NCBI GenBank assembly: GCA_965226785.1 | Contig: CBDDEC010000003.1 | Span: 806,001-870,000, forward strand | Source of the DNA: CBDDEC01 sp965226785 | GTDB lineage: Bacteria > Chloroflexota > Dehalococcoidia > UBA2979 | Direction of reading: 5' to 3' | Length of the DNA stretch: 64,000 nucleotides | In this document: positions 36,253 to 45,747 of the stretch, one piece after another | Layout of the letters: each line of letters opens with the position of its first letter | Numbering within the stretch: the stretch's first letter is position 1 | Program-made: the position numbers and the translations under genes | The notes under the pieces: generated by a model | What the model saw: the letters and a program-made list of their open reading frames with translations, nothing else | The model's database searches: none | What the model was told of the DNA's origin: nothing

Positions 36253-39200
36253 GTCGCCAGGAACGGGGACAGCTGCGACCCGGCTTCATGGAGAACTGGG
36301 ACGACTTCGAGCGACGACGTGAGGAGCTCGAAGAGGCGATGCCCGCGGACACCATGCGCTCGAAGGCGCCGCGGATGTCGCGCGACTGGGAGTCGCTCAC
36401 CCCGTTCGACGAGACGACGACGCCCTACGTCGAGCTGCACCTGCACTCCAGCTACTCGCTCCTCGACGGTGCATCGCGCGTCGACGAGCTGGTGTGGAGG
36501 GCGAAGGAGCTCGGCTACCAAGCGCTCGCGCTCACCGACCACAACGGCATGTTCGGCACGTTGGAGTTCGCCAGCGCGCTGCGCGAAGCGGAGTTGCACT
36601 CGATCACCGGCCTCGAGGTCACGGTCGCCGCGGCGGATGACCCGGAGGCCCCCCGCTCACACCTGACGCTGCTGGCGGAGAATCGTCGCGGCTACGGCAA
36701 CCTCTGCCGCCTCGCCAGCATCGCCTACGGCCTCGGTCTCACCGACCCGCGCGAGAAGCAGGACCGGCGTCGCGACCCCTGGTTCTGGGCCGGCCATCTG
36801 CGCGACCACGCCGAGGGCCTGATTGTGCTCACCGGTTGCCGCGAGGGCCGCGTGCCCTCGCTGGTGGCGCGTGGCGAGCTGCGCGAGGCTCGCGCGGAGC
36901 TCGACCAGCTGGTCGACTGGTTCGGCCGCGACCAGGTCTTCGTCGAGCTGCAGGACAACCTCGTCTTCGGCGACCGGCCGCGCAACCAAGCGCTGGTCGC
37001 GCTCGCCGCGGCGGCTGGCGTCGAGGTGGTCGGCACCGGCGACGTGCACTACCACGAGCGCGAGCGACACCAATTGCAGGACATTCTCGTCTCGATCAAG
37101 CATCGCCAGACCCTCGACGAGAGCCACCGCGTGCGGCGGCCGAATGCGGAGTTCTACCTGCGCTCGCCAGAGGAGCAGGCGCGACGCTTCGCCGCCTACC
37201 ACCCGCACGCCGCCGCCAACTCCGTGCGCATCGCCGCCCGCTGCACGTTCGACCTGACCGAGGACCTGGGCTACCAGCTGCCCGCCCCGCCGATGCCCGC
37301 AGGCATGACGCCGCTCAAACGCCTCGAGCAACTCTGCCGCGAGCGTATCGGCATGCGCTACCAGGACGTCGACGAGCTGCAGGAGGCAGAACAGCGGTTG
37401 ATCGAGGAGCTGCGGCTGATCAACAAGCACGACCTGGCCGGCTTCTTCCTCGTCTACCACGAGATCTTCGAGCTGGCGGAGGAGGTGGCGCTGGAGGTCC
37501 GCGGCGCCAGCTCCGCCCGAGGCGTCACTAACCTCCCGGTCGGTCGCGGCCGTGGCTCCTCCGTCTCCTCGATCATTTGCTACCTGATCGGGCTGTCGCA
37601 CATCGACCCGGTGCGCAACCACCTCTTCATCGGCCGCTTCCTCAACGAGGAGATGCATTCGCTGCCCGACATCGACCTCGACTTCCCGCGCGACATCCGC
37701 GCGCGGCTGATCGAGCGCGTCTACGAACGCTGGGGCAAGGAGCACGCGGCGCTGGTGGCGACGCTGCCCACGTTCCGGGTGCGCAGCGCCATCCGCGACG
37801 TGGGCATGGCCCTCGGGCTGCCTGCCGCTGAACTCGACCGTCTCGCCAAGCGCGCCAACGGCTTCGACATGGCGGCGAGTCTCGCCGAGGATGTCGCGCG
37901 CTATCCCGAGTTCGCGGACCGCCTGGACGCTCGCGGCTGGCGCGACTTCTTCGACATCGTGCAGACGCTCGAGGGCTTCCCGCGCCACCTCTCACAGCAC
38001 CCCGGTGGGATGGTGATCTCCAGCGACCCGCTGATCGATTACGTGCCGTGCCAGCCTGCCGCGTGGGAGGGCCGTTACCTCTGCCACTGGGACAAGGACA
38101 GCATCGACGACGCGCGCATGGTCAAGATCGACTTCCTCGCGCTGGGCATGCTCTCCGCCGTCGAGGAGATGGTGGAGCTGATCGCCAGCGAGCGCGGCGA
38201 GCTGGTCGACCTCTCCCGCATCAACTTCGAGGATGGGGCGATCTACGACGACATCTGCGTCGGCGACACCGTCGGCGTCTTCCAGGTCGAGTCGCGCGCC
38301 CAGATCGCGATGCTGCCGCGCACGCGCCCGCGCAACCTCGAGGACCTCGCCATCGAGGTGGCGATCGTGCGGCCGGGACCGATCGTTGGTGGCGCGGTCA
38401 ACCCCTACGTGAAGCGCCGCGTGCAGATGCGGGAGCAGCCCGACTTCGTCCTGGAGATGCCGCACCCGCTGCTGGAGGAGCCACTGCGCGAAACCCTGGG
38501 CGTCGTCATCTTCCAGGAGCAGGTGCTGATGGTCGCGGAGGCCATGGGCGGCTTCACCGCGGGCGAAGCAGACCAGTTCCGCCGCGCCATGAGCCGCAGG
38601 CGCTCACGCGAAGTGATGGACTCCTACCGCGAGCGCTTTATGGCCGGCGCCGAGGCGCGTGACGTGCCGCTCAGCGTCGCCGAGCGCATCTTCGACAACC
38701 TCCTCGGCTTCGCCGAATTCGGCTTTCCGAAGAGCCACGCGGCCGCCTTCGGGCTGCTCGCCTACCAGTCGACCTGGCTCAAGCATTACTACGCGGCGGA
38801 GTTCTACACCGGGCTCTACAACAACCAGCCGATGGGCTTCTACCCGCCGCACGTGCTGACCAACGACGCCAAGCGCCACGGCGTGCAGGTGCTGCGCCCC
38901 GACGTGAACCTGAGCGACGCCCGTTGCACGGTCGCCTCGCCCGAGGAGCGCGCAGCGCCCGCCGACGCCGAGGGCGCGTTGCGGGTCGGCCTCGGCTACG
39001 TGCAGGGCGTCGGCGAAGCGGGCGGCACCCGCGTCGAGCGGGAGCGCGCGCGACACGGCGACTACCGCTCGCTGTTCGACTTCGTGCAGCGCACCGGCAT
39101 CGCCCGGCAGGCCACGGCCAACCTGATCCGCGTCGGCGCCTTCGACGACTTCGGCCTCAACCAGCGCGAGCTGATCTGGCAGCTGGGCCTCCTCGGCGGC

Positions 39201-39737
39201 GGCATGCAGCGCGCCCTGCTGCGGGAGCACGAGGGCCCGCGGCAGCCGGAGGCGCGGCAGATGGCCCTCGAGCTGCCGACCGAGCAGGACGAGGTGACGC
39301 TGCCCGACTTCGACGCCTACGAACACATGGCCGCCGACTACGAGCTGATCAACCTCTCGCCCGACAGCCACCCGATGCAGTTCCTGCGCCCGGCCCTGGG
39401 CGAAGGCGTGCGCACCGCCGAACAGCTGCGCCGCCAGCCCGGCGGCTCACAGATCGACCTCGCCGGCCTCGTCGTCTGCCGCCAGCGCCCGCTCACGGCC
39501 AAGGGCATCGTCTTCCTCCTGCTCGAGGACGAGAGCGGCATGACCAACGTGCTCGTCAACAAAGATCTGGCCGAACGCGAACGCCTGCTCATGCGCACCG
39601 CCGCCTTCATCAAGGTCCGTGGCCGCCTCGAACAGGTCGACGCCACCACGGAGCAACGCACGCTGGTCGCCTATAGCCTCGAAGAGGTGCTCCCCACCAC
39701 GGCGCTACGCACGCCGATGGGCAAGGCGTGGGGGTAG
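36249..39737 (+). CDS. dnaE2: Error-prone DNA polymerase III alpha subunit DnaE2
   Basis: A replicative-type C-family polymerase of 1162 residues used for translesion synthesis and damage-induced mutagenesis. It has the PHP domain at about residues 60-330 (YVELHLHSSYSLLDGASRVD, ALTDHNGMFGTLEFA), the polymerase core with catalytic aspartates in LPDIDLDFPRDIRARLIERV, the GRGSSVSSIICYLIGLSHID motif, the tandem helix-hairpin-helix part and a C-terminal OB domain (IVFLLLEDESGMTNVLVN). The GTG start overlaps the DUF6504 stop. Length and motif set fit DnaE2, not DnaE1. Expression is probably SOS-controlled through the box at 34464. Confidence 0.93.
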   Translation: MSRQERGQLRPGFMENWDDFERRREELEEAMPADTMRSKAPRMSRDWESLTPFDETTTPYVELHLHSSYSLLDGASRVDELVWRAKELGYQALALTDHNGMFGTLEFASALREAELHSITGLEVTVAAADDPEAPRSHLTLLAENRRGYGNLCRLASIAYGLGLTDPREKQDRRRDPWFWAGHLRDHAEGLIVLTGCREGRVPSLVARGELREARAELDQLVDWFGRDQVFVELQDNLVFGDRPRNQALVALAAAAGVEVVGTGDVHYHERERHQLQDILVSIKHRQTLDESHRVRRPNAEFYLRSPEEQARRFAAYHPHAAANSVRIAARCTFDLTEDLGYQLPAPPMPAGMTPLKRLEQLCRERIGMRYQDVDELQEAEQRLIEELRLINKHDLAGFFLVYHEIFELAEEVALEVRGASSARGVTNLPVGRGRGSSVSSIICYLIGLSHIDPVRNHLFIGRFLNEEMHSLPDIDLDFPRDIRARLIERVYERWGKEHAALVATLPTFRVRSAIRDVGMALGLPAAELDRLAKRANGFDMAASLAEDVARYPEFADRLDARGWRDFFDIVQTLEGFPRHLSQHPGGMVISSDPLIDYVPCQPAAWEGRYLCHWDKDSIDDARMVKIDFLALGMLSAVEEMVELIASERGELVDLSRINFEDGAIYDDICVGDTVGVFQVESRAQIAMLPRTRPRNLEDLAIEVAIVRPGPIVGGAVNPYVKRRVQMREQPDFVLEMPHPLLEEPLRETLGVVIFQEQVLMVAEAMGGFTAGEADQFRRAMSRRRSREVMDSYRERFMAGAEARDVPLSVAERIFDNLLGFAEFGFPKSHAAAFGLLAYQSTWLKHYYAAEFYTGLYNNQPMGFYPPHVLTNDAKRHGVQVLRPDVNLSDARCTVASPEERAAPADAEGALRVGLGYVQGVGEAGGTRVERERARHGDYRSLFDFVQRTGIARQATANLIRVGAFDDFGLNQRELIWQLGLLGGGMQRALLREHEGPRQPEARQMALELPTEQDEVTLPDFDAYEHMAADYELINLSPDSHPMQFLRPALGEGVRTAEQLRRQPGGSQIDLAGLVVCRQRPLTAKGIVFLLLEDESGMTNVLVNKDLAERERLLMRTAAFIKVRGRLEQVDATTEQRTLVAYSLEEVLPTTALRTPMGKAWG

Positions 39738-39903
39738 CCGCCCCCTGCTAGTCACACGTCACTGACACGACCGAGACGCCGCGCTACCATGGCGCGGCTG
39801 CGGCGGGATACAGGCTGTATGTGCGCACGCTTCGAGCACCCTCGAGGCCGCGCGTCCCGTCGCCGAGCCAGAACATGAGGACGACCCGAGGAGGGATCGC
39901 CGT

Positions 39904-41004
39904 ATGCCCCAGACTGCCAAGGGCGCCATCCTGAGCGCGCCGCTGACCCCCATGACGATCGAGGACCTGAGCATCGACGACCCCGCCGCCGGCGAGGCGC
40001 GCGTGAAGGTCATCGCCGCCGGTGTCTGCCACTCCGACCTGCACTTCATCGAGGGCACCTACCCCACGCGGTTCCCGACCGTGCTCGGGCACGAGGTCGC
40101 GGGCGTCGTCGAATCGGTGGGCGTTGGGGTGACGACCGTGGAGCCCGGCGACCGCGTAATCATCGGCTTCGTGCAGCCCTGCGGGCACTGCTCCTTCTGC
40201 GACTCCGGCCGCCCCAACCTCTGCAACACCCCCACGACCGTCCGTCGAGGCCGCGACAACCCGGCCGTCTCGCTCGGCGATGAAGCCGTCACGCAGATGG
40301 CCAACGTCGGCGGGTTCGCCGAGTACGTGCTCACCGCAGCGTCCGGCCTCGTCAAGATCCCGGACGACATCGGCCTCGACATCGCAGCCCTCGTCGGTTG
40401 CTCGGTCATGACCGGTTACGGCGCCGCGATCAACACCGCGAAGGTCGAGCCGGGCACGACGGTGGCCGTGATCGGCGCCGGTGGTGTCGGGCTCAACATC
40501 ATCCAGGGCGCGCGGCTCGCCGGAGCGCGGCAGATCATTGCCATCGACATGGTCGAGCACAAGCTGAGCATCGCGAAGGACTTCGGCGCGACCGACACCG
40601 TCAACGCGGGCGACACGGACGCCGTGGAGGCGGTGCAGCAGCTGACCGGCGGCGGCGTGGACTACGCCTTCGAGGCGATCGGCCTCGCGGCCACGTCAGA
40701 GCAGGCCTACAACATGGCGGTCCGAGGTGGCACGGCGGTGATCGTGGGCATGGTCCCGCCGACCGAGCAGATCAAGATCTCGCCGCTGATCTGGCTCGAG
40801 GAGAAGACGCTCAAGGGCTCGTTCTACGGCTCCGCTCGCTTCCACACGGACATGCCGCGCATCCTCGACCTGTACAAGCAGGGCAAGCTCGACCTCGATG
40901 GCCTCGTCACCAAGCGCTTCGCGCTCGACGAGATCAACGAGGCGTTCGAGACGTTGAAGAGCGGCGAGGTGGCACGCTCCGTGCTGGAGATCGGCGCCGA
41001 GTAA
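39904..41004 (+). CDS. Zinc-dependent alcohol dehydrogenase (class III-like MDR)
   Basis: An NAD(P)-dependent MDR-type dehydrogenase of 366 residues. The catalytic zinc site is formed by Cys in AAGVCHSDLHFIEG, the GHEVAGVVESVG motif and Cys in LVGCSVMTGYGA. The structural zinc cysteines are in QPCGHCSFCDSGRPNLCN. The Rossmann motif is VAVIGAGGVGLNIIQGARLA, followed by Asp in IAIDMVEHK, which indicates NAD preference. It resembles class III-like or mycothiol/aryl-alcohol dehydrogenases; the substrate is open. GAGGAGGGATCGCC precedes the ATG. Confidence 0.9.
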   Translation: MPQTAKGAILSAPLTPMTIEDLSIDDPAAGEARVKVIAAGVCHSDLHFIEGTYPTRFPTVLGHEVAGVVESVGVGVTTVEPGDRVIIGFVQPCGHCSFCDSGRPNLCNTPTTVRRGRDNPAVSLGDEAVTQMANVGGFAEYVLTAASGLVKIPDDIGLDIAALVGCSVMTGYGAAINTAKVEPGTTVAVIGAGGVGLNIIQGARLAGARQIIAIDMVEHKLSIAKDFGATDTVNAGDTDAVEAVQQLTGGGVDYAFEAIGLAATSEQAYNMAVRGGTAVIVGMVPPTEQIKISPLIWLEEKTLKGSFYGSARFHTDMPRILDLYKQGKLDLDGLVTKRFALDEINEAFETLKSGEVARSVLEIGAE

Positions 41005-41281
41005 CTCGCGCCTCCGGGCGCCCGTCTGCGAAACGAACCGGCCGCCAGGAGACTGGCAGTCGGTTGCGTGAGAGCACCTGCGCCGGGGGCGCTCCCATCG
41101 TCGTCCGCGTCGGCTCCGCCTGCCGTAACAGCAGGCACACGGCCATGTGTGGTGCATACCAGTGACGAACGCGCGTGCTGATCCGAGGATCCGTGAGGCG
41201 TTCGGGTGATTGCCTGTCTGACGTCCGTGCGACTAACGTCCCTGATCCACCGAGGATCGTTCAGGATGACGAACAACGCGG

Positions 41282-44176
41282 ATGAGATCGCTCCTGCCGT
41301 CAGGCCGCCGCCTCCTCGCCGCCGCGATCCTTCTCACGGCTGCCGTCGCCGGGGCCACCACCACAGCCGCCCCACCCCTCGAGGGCGCACCCGCCAACTC
41401 GCTCACGATCGTCCTCGAAGTCAATCCGCTGGCGACGGGGCGCTTTACGTTCGACGATGTGGGCGGCGCTGACCTCTTCGCCGGATTGCCCGGCGGACGG
41501 CTCATCCTCGACCACAATCCCGCCACGGCATTCCCCAGTCAGATGACGATCGAGGGCCTGTCAAACCGTTCCACCTACGCCGTGACCCAGGCGCCGGTCG
41601 CTGACTACGAACTCACCGTGACCTGCAGCAGCAACACGGGCGGCAGCGTCTTCACACCGGTCGAGGACGGACAATCGTTCCGTCTCGGTCGCGGCGATGC
41701 GATCACCTGCACGTTCACGAACACCGACCCCGCCGCCCAGACTCCCGCCGACACCACCCCTCCCGTACTCGCGCTGCCAAACGACTTCTCGGTCGAAGCT
41801 ACCGGCGCCACCACCGTCGTCGCCTATGAGGCGAGCGCGACTGACCTCGTCGACGGTCCGCGCGCTGTGACGTGTGACCCTGCTTCGGGCGCTGGCTTCG
41901 CCCTCGGCGACACGACCGTCGAATGCTCGGCGAGCGATGAGGCCGGCAACGCCGCTAGCGGCAGCTTCGTCGTCACGGTGGAGGACACGACCCCTCCCGT
42001 GCTCGCGCTGCCCTCGGACTTCGCGACGGAAGCCACCGGCGCCACCACGGTCGTCACCTTCGAGGCGAGCGCGACCGACCTCGTTGACGGTTCGCGCACG
42101 GTGACATGCGATCCAGCCTCGGGCAGCGGTTTCGCTCTCGGCGGCACGACCGTCGACTGCTCGACAAGCGACGAGATCGGCAACACAGCGCTCGGGAGCT
42201 TCGTCGTGACCGTCGAGGACACCGCGCCGCCCGTGCTCGCTCTACCTTTGGACTTCAGCGTCGAAGCCACCGGCGCCACCACGGTTGTCACGTTCGAGGC
42301 GACGGCGACCGACCTCGACGGGCCGCGCGCTGTGACGTGTGACCCTGCCTCGGCCACTGGCTTCGCCCTCGGCGACACGACTGTCGATTGCTCGGCGAGC
42401 GATGAGGCCGGCAACGCCGCTAGCGGCAGCTTCGTCGTCACGGTGGAGGACACGACCCCTCCGGTGCTCGCGCTGCCCTCGGCCTTCGCGGCGGAAGCCA
42501 CTGGCCCCTCGACGATCGTCACCTTCGAGGCGACGGCGACCGACCTCGTTGACGGTTCGCGCGCGGTCACGTGTGACCCCGCCTCGGGCAGCGGCTTCGC
42601 CCTCGGCGACACGACCGTCGATTGTTCGGCAAGCGACGAGGTCGGCAGCACCGCTAGCGGCAGCTTCGTCGTCACGGTGGAGGACACGACACCTCCCGTG
42701 CTCGCGCTGCCCTCGGACTTCACGTTGGAGGCTACCGGCCCCTCGACGACAGTCACGTTCGAGGCGAGCGCGACCGACCTCGTTGACGGTTCGCGCACGG
42801 TGACATGCGATCCAACCTCGGGCAGCGGCTTCGCCCTCGGCGACACGACCGTCGATTGCTCGGCGAACGACGAGGGCGGCAATACCGCGCGCGGCAGCTT
42901 CGTCGTCACGGTCGAGGACACGACACCTCCCGTGCTCGCGCTACCGGGCGATCTCTTCGTTAACGCTGCTCACGACGCCACCTCGGCAGAGGTAGCGTTC
43001 GAGGCGACAGCGGACGACCTCGTCGATGGCGCAATGCTGGTCGCGTGCACGCCCGCGTCCGGCTCCTCGTTCCCCGTTGGGACGACGGAGGTGAGATGCA
43101 ACGCCGCGGACAGGGTCGGCAATCCCGCCGAGGGTTCGCTCACGGTGACGGTCCTCGACGTCACGCCCCCGGTCCTGGCGCTTCCGGATCGAGTCGCCAG
43201 CGAGGAGACGCCAGCAGGGAGCGGGTCGGCGGTCGTGACGTTCGACGCTCCGGCCGCAGTGGATGCTGTCGACGGAGCGGTTGAGGTCGACTGCACCCGC
43301 GCCTCCGGCGATGTCTTCGTCGTCGGCGTGACCGTGGTCGCCTGCAGCGCCGAGGACGCCGCGGGGAACGCCGCGGGCGGGACATTCGAGGTTGACGTGG
43401 TGGCGGTGCCGTGGTCGCTCACGGTCGAGGTCCAGGTCAGCCATCAGCAGCCGCTCGACATCCCATTCCTCGTCGCAGGCCTGGCCGTCGGTGCATTCGC
43501 CCTCGACGATCCGCTCACCGACGACAGCGACGGCGTTGCCTCCACCCGACGCTTCGAGGGCACTGGCAACGGTGTCGCGATCGCGATCGAAGCGCTCCTG
43601 CCTGGCGGGTTCGAGCTCGCGTCGATCGCGTGCGACGGCGGCTCGGCGGCCGTCGAGGCCAGCCGCGCCGGCCTCGTGCTCGACGCGGGCGAGCACGTGC
43701 GGTGCCTCTTCGAACTCGACGACATCGACCTCGACGATGACGGGCTGACAGATGCGCTGGAGGCGATGCTCGGCACCGACCCGACGCTCGCCGACAGCGA
43801 TGGCGATGGCATCGACGACGGGGAGGAGCTGTTCATCCGCGGCACTGACCCGCTCGACGGCGGCGACACCAGCGCCAGCCCAGCCGTCCTGCCGCCGCGA
43901 ACGTTCTCCCCCGTGCCCTCCCGCGAGGGCGCCTCGCTCACGATCTACGGCGGCGGCACGTTGGGCGATCTGCTCGCCGACCTCGAGGCCCGCGGCGTCG
44001 CCACGGCGATGTTCACGACTGCCGATGGCCGCGCGCTCGTGCTGGTGGTCACGGACCTCGGCTTCGTGATCGAGTCGTTCGCCTTGGCGTACTTTGGCGC
44101 GGACCGCGGCTCCGGCTCGTATCTCGACCTGCCGATCCGAGCCGGCACTCTGTTGCTCGTTCGTGCTCGGGCGTAG
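41282..44176 (+). CDS. Secreted HYR-repeat protein with calcium-binding motif
   Basis: A 964-residue surface or secreted protein. The signal peptide is in residues 1-30 (LLAAAILLTAAVAGATTTAA). Residues 30-155 form a beta-rich domain (TGRFTFDDVGGADLFAGLPG). Seven HYR (hyalin repeat) modules of 77-80 residues follow, each opening DTTPPVLALP or close to it and carrying two cysteines (VTCDPASG and VDCSASDE). Then comes a second prealbumin-like beta domain, a thrombospondin type-3-like calcium motif (DDDGLTDALEAMLGTDP, LADSDGDGIDDGEE) and a C-terminal domain. There is no LPXTG or membrane anchor. A role in adhesion or cell-surface structure is inferred from domain type. Confidence 0.8.
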   Translation: MRSLLPSGRRLLAAAILLTAAVAGATTTAAPPLEGAPANSLTIVLEVNPLATGRFTFDDVGGADLFAGLPGGRLILDHNPATAFPSQMTIEGLSNRSTYAVTQAPVADYELTVTCSSNTGGSVFTPVEDGQSFRLGRGDAITCTFTNTDPAAQTPADTTPPVLALPNDFSVEATGATTVVAYEASATDLVDGPRAVTCDPASGAGFALGDTTVECSASDEAGNAASGSFVVTVEDTTPPVLALPSDFATEATGATTVVTFEASATDLVDGSRTVTCDPASGSGFALGGTTVDCSTSDEIGNTALGSFVVTVEDTAPPVLALPLDFSVEATGATTVVTFEATATDLDGPRAVTCDPASATGFALGDTTVDCSASDEAGNAASGSFVVTVEDTTPPVLALPSAFAAEATGPSTIVTFEATATDLVDGSRAVTCDPASGSGFALGDTTVDCSASDEVGSTASGSFVVTVEDTTPPVLALPSDFTLEATGPSTTVTFEASATDLVDGSRTVTCDPTSGSGFALGDTTVDCSANDEGGNTARGSFVVTVEDTTPPVLALPGDLFVNAAHDATSAEVAFEATADDLVDGAMLVACTPASGSSFPVGTTEVRCNAADRVGNPAEGSLTVTVLDVTPPVLALPDRVASEETPAGSGSAVVTFDAPAAVDAVDGAVEVDCTRASGDVFVVGVTVVACSAEDAAGNAAGGTFEVDVVAVPWSLTVEVQVSHQQPLDIPFLVAGLAVGAFALDDPLTDDSDGVASTRRFEGTGNGVAIAIEALLPGGFELASIACDGGSAAVEASRAGLVLDAGEHVRCLFELDDIDLDDDGLTDALEAMLGTDPTLADSDGDGIDDGEELFIRGTDPLDGGDTSASPAVLPPRTFSPVPSREGASLTIYGGGTLGDLLADLEARGVATAMFTTADGRALVLVVTDLGFVIESFALAYFGADRGSGSYLDLPIRAGTLLLVRARA
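41750..42916 (+). repeat. Five near-identical 234-bp tandem HYR-coding repeats
   Basis: Units start at 41750, 41984, 42218, 42449 and 42683, with a 234-bp period. The third unit is 231 bp because it lacks one codon (DLDGPRA against DLVDGPRA). The units are very alike at DNA level. Two more diverged units follow at 42917 and 43157. Such similarity points to recent duplication or gene conversion within the gene. Confidence 0.85.
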
Positions 44177-44241
44177 CGGGAACCGCGCTCGCGGGCCGCG
44201 CGTTCTACCCTCGTGGCGGCGAGTAGGCGACGAGGTGTGCC

Positions 44242-44715
44242 GTGCAGCGCAGTCTGAACACATGGGAGCGGGTGGCGGTCGTCGCCGCATCGCTCGTGCT
44301 GCTGTCGATCATCGCGACGCTGCTGTCCGACGTCCGTGGCAGCGATGGCACGACCAGCGTCGACCGTGACGACTTCCGCCGCGAGGCGGCGCCGATCGAC
44401 CTCGCCGAGCTGCTGATCTCGCCCAACGGCGACGGGGTCGTGGTGATCCACATCCTCGCTGGCATGCCGAGCGGCTGCCACAGCCACGACGGCTACGACA
44501 TCACGCTGGTCGACGCCGCGGCGGGCCGCGTCGCCGTCGATGTGTGGAACCGCATCCCACTGTCCGACGAGCCGCTGGCGTGCACCGCCATCTACGGCAT
44601 GCACGACCTGGTGATCGAACCGCCGCCTGAACTCGACGGCCTCGTGCGCTCCGTCGTCATCAACGGCGAGGTCACGCTCGACGTCGAGGAGGGTCCGACG
44701 AGCTACCGCCGCTAA
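44242..44715 (+). CDS. Membrane-anchored hypothetical protein
   Basis: A 157-residue protein with one N-terminal membrane segment (VAVVAASLVLLSIIATLLS) and an external beta-rich domain. That domain includes SGCHSHDGYDITLVDAAAGR, with a His/Cys cluster, and CTAIYGMHDLVIEPPPELDG. The two cysteines could form a disulfide outside the cell. I do not recognise the family. It follows the HYR-repeat gene by about 65 bp and may be co-transcribed with it. The start is GTG. Confidence 0.6.
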   Translation: MQRSLNTWERVAVVAASLVLLSIIATLLSDVRGSDGTTSVDRDDFRREAAPIDLAELLISPNGDGVVVIHILAGMPSGCHSHDGYDITLVDAAAGRVAVDVWNRIPLSDEPLACTAIYGMHDLVIEPPPELDGLVRSVVINGEVTLDVEEGPTSYRR

Positions 44716-44797
44716 CCTCGCTGGGTCGTGCCGCACGCGCGGGCTACGATGCCGCCACCCCGCAACCTACCGCAGCCGTGTGCCGAGAGGTCCCGCG

Positions 44798-45691
44798 ATG
44801 AACGAGCCCGTCCACCCCGAGCCCGTGGCCGTCCCCGAGGCGGATCGCGACCCCGACCGCCGCTACACACCCGAGGGCTTCGAGGTGCCAGCGGCGTCTG
44901 AGAACGATGTGCTCTACGAGGTCGAGGACGGCATCGCCTGGGTCACGCTCAACCGACCGCTCGTCCTCAACGCCGTCGACTGGTCGCTCCAGCGCGGCCT
45001 TGGCCGCGCGGTCGATGCGGTCGAGGGCGACGACGCTGTCCGCGCCGTGATCCTGCGCGGCGCGGGCCGCGCCTTCTGCGCCGGGGGCGACCTGCAGTCC
45101 TCGCCACGACCGGACGACGGCGTCGACACGCCCGGGACCATGGACCTCGTGCAGCGACTCTGGCACCTGCCGAAGCCGGTCATCGCCGTGCGAGGCCACG
45201 CAGTGGGCCAGGGCGTCGAGATCGCGGGCATGTGCGACATCACGATCGCGGCGGAGGATGCGCAGTTCGGCGAAATTCAGATCCGCCACGGCTTCGGCCC
45301 CCCGATGCTGATCTCGCCGTTCCTGACCGGCCTCAAAGCCGCCAAGGAACTGATGATGGGCGGCGAGATCTTCGACGCACAGGAGGCGTTGCGTATGGGC
45401 CTCGTCAACCGCGTCGTCCCCACCGACCAGGTCTTCCAGGAGGCGGCGCAGATGGCGCGTCGCTTCGCCTCGCTGCCCCCGAGCGCGGTGGCGCTCAACA
45501 AGCTCCTCGTCAACCGCGTCTACGAACTCGCCGGCATGCGCGAGGCGATGGCGTATCAGGACGACCCGGTCATGAGCGAGCTCTCTGGCGCCACCCGCGG
45601 CGACTCCATCTCAGCGGAACGCCTCGCGACGCTGCGCGAGCAGGGGTGGGAGGCGTTCAAGCAGCAACGCGACGAGGCGTTCCGCGGCTAG
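44798..45691 (+). CDS. Enoyl-CoA hydratase/isomerase family protein
   Basis: A crotonase-fold enzyme of 297 residues. The CoA-binding and oxyanion-hole motifs are AVILRGAGRAFCAGGDL and VIAVRGHAVGQGVEIAGMCD, and the active-site helix region is AEDAQFGEIQIRHGFGPP. The first glutamate expected in hydratases is not obvious at its normal position, so isomerase, hydratase or thioesterase activity cannot be separated. An N-terminal extension of about 45 residues precedes the fold. The ATG at 44798 follows a GAGAGG site. Confidence 0.87.
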   Translation: MNEPVHPEPVAVPEADRDPDRRYTPEGFEVPAASENDVLYEVEDGIAWVTLNRPLVLNAVDWSLQRGLGRAVDAVEGDDAVRAVILRGAGRAFCAGGDLQSSPRPDDGVDTPGTMDLVQRLWHLPKPVIAVRGHAVGQGVEIAGMCDITIAAEDAQFGEIQIRHGFGPPMLISPFLTGLKAAKELMMGGEIFDAQEALRMGLVNRVVPTDQVFQEAAQMARRFASLPPSAVALNKLLVNRVYELAGMREAMAYQDDPVMSELSGATRGDSISAERLATLREQGWEAFKQQRDEAFRG

Positions 45692-45735
45692 AAAACGGCC
45701 ACACCGTGCGCTCTGACTTCTATTGACAGATCTCT

Positions 45736-45741
45736 GATAAT
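45736..45741 (+). promoter_or_regulatory. -10 element close to the HicB-like start
   Basis: GATAAT ends six bases before the ATG at 45748, consistent with a leaderless message. A TTGACA at 45723-45728 is only seven bases further upstream, too close to act as its -35. Confidence 0.4.
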
Positions 45742-45747
45742 CGGAGC

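Noticed and set aside
36657..37988. 443-codon frame antisense to dnaE2
   Set aside because: DnaE2 motifs are unmistakable on the plus strand; the antisense product has biased, unstructured composition.
41824..42921. Long antisense frame across the HYR repeats
   Set aside because: Its internal repeats only mirror the tandem units of the real gene on the plus strand.
45723..45741. TTGACA plus GATAAT as a full sigma-70 promoter
   Set aside because: The spacer is only seven bases; the two boxes cannot work together. Only the -10 was kept.
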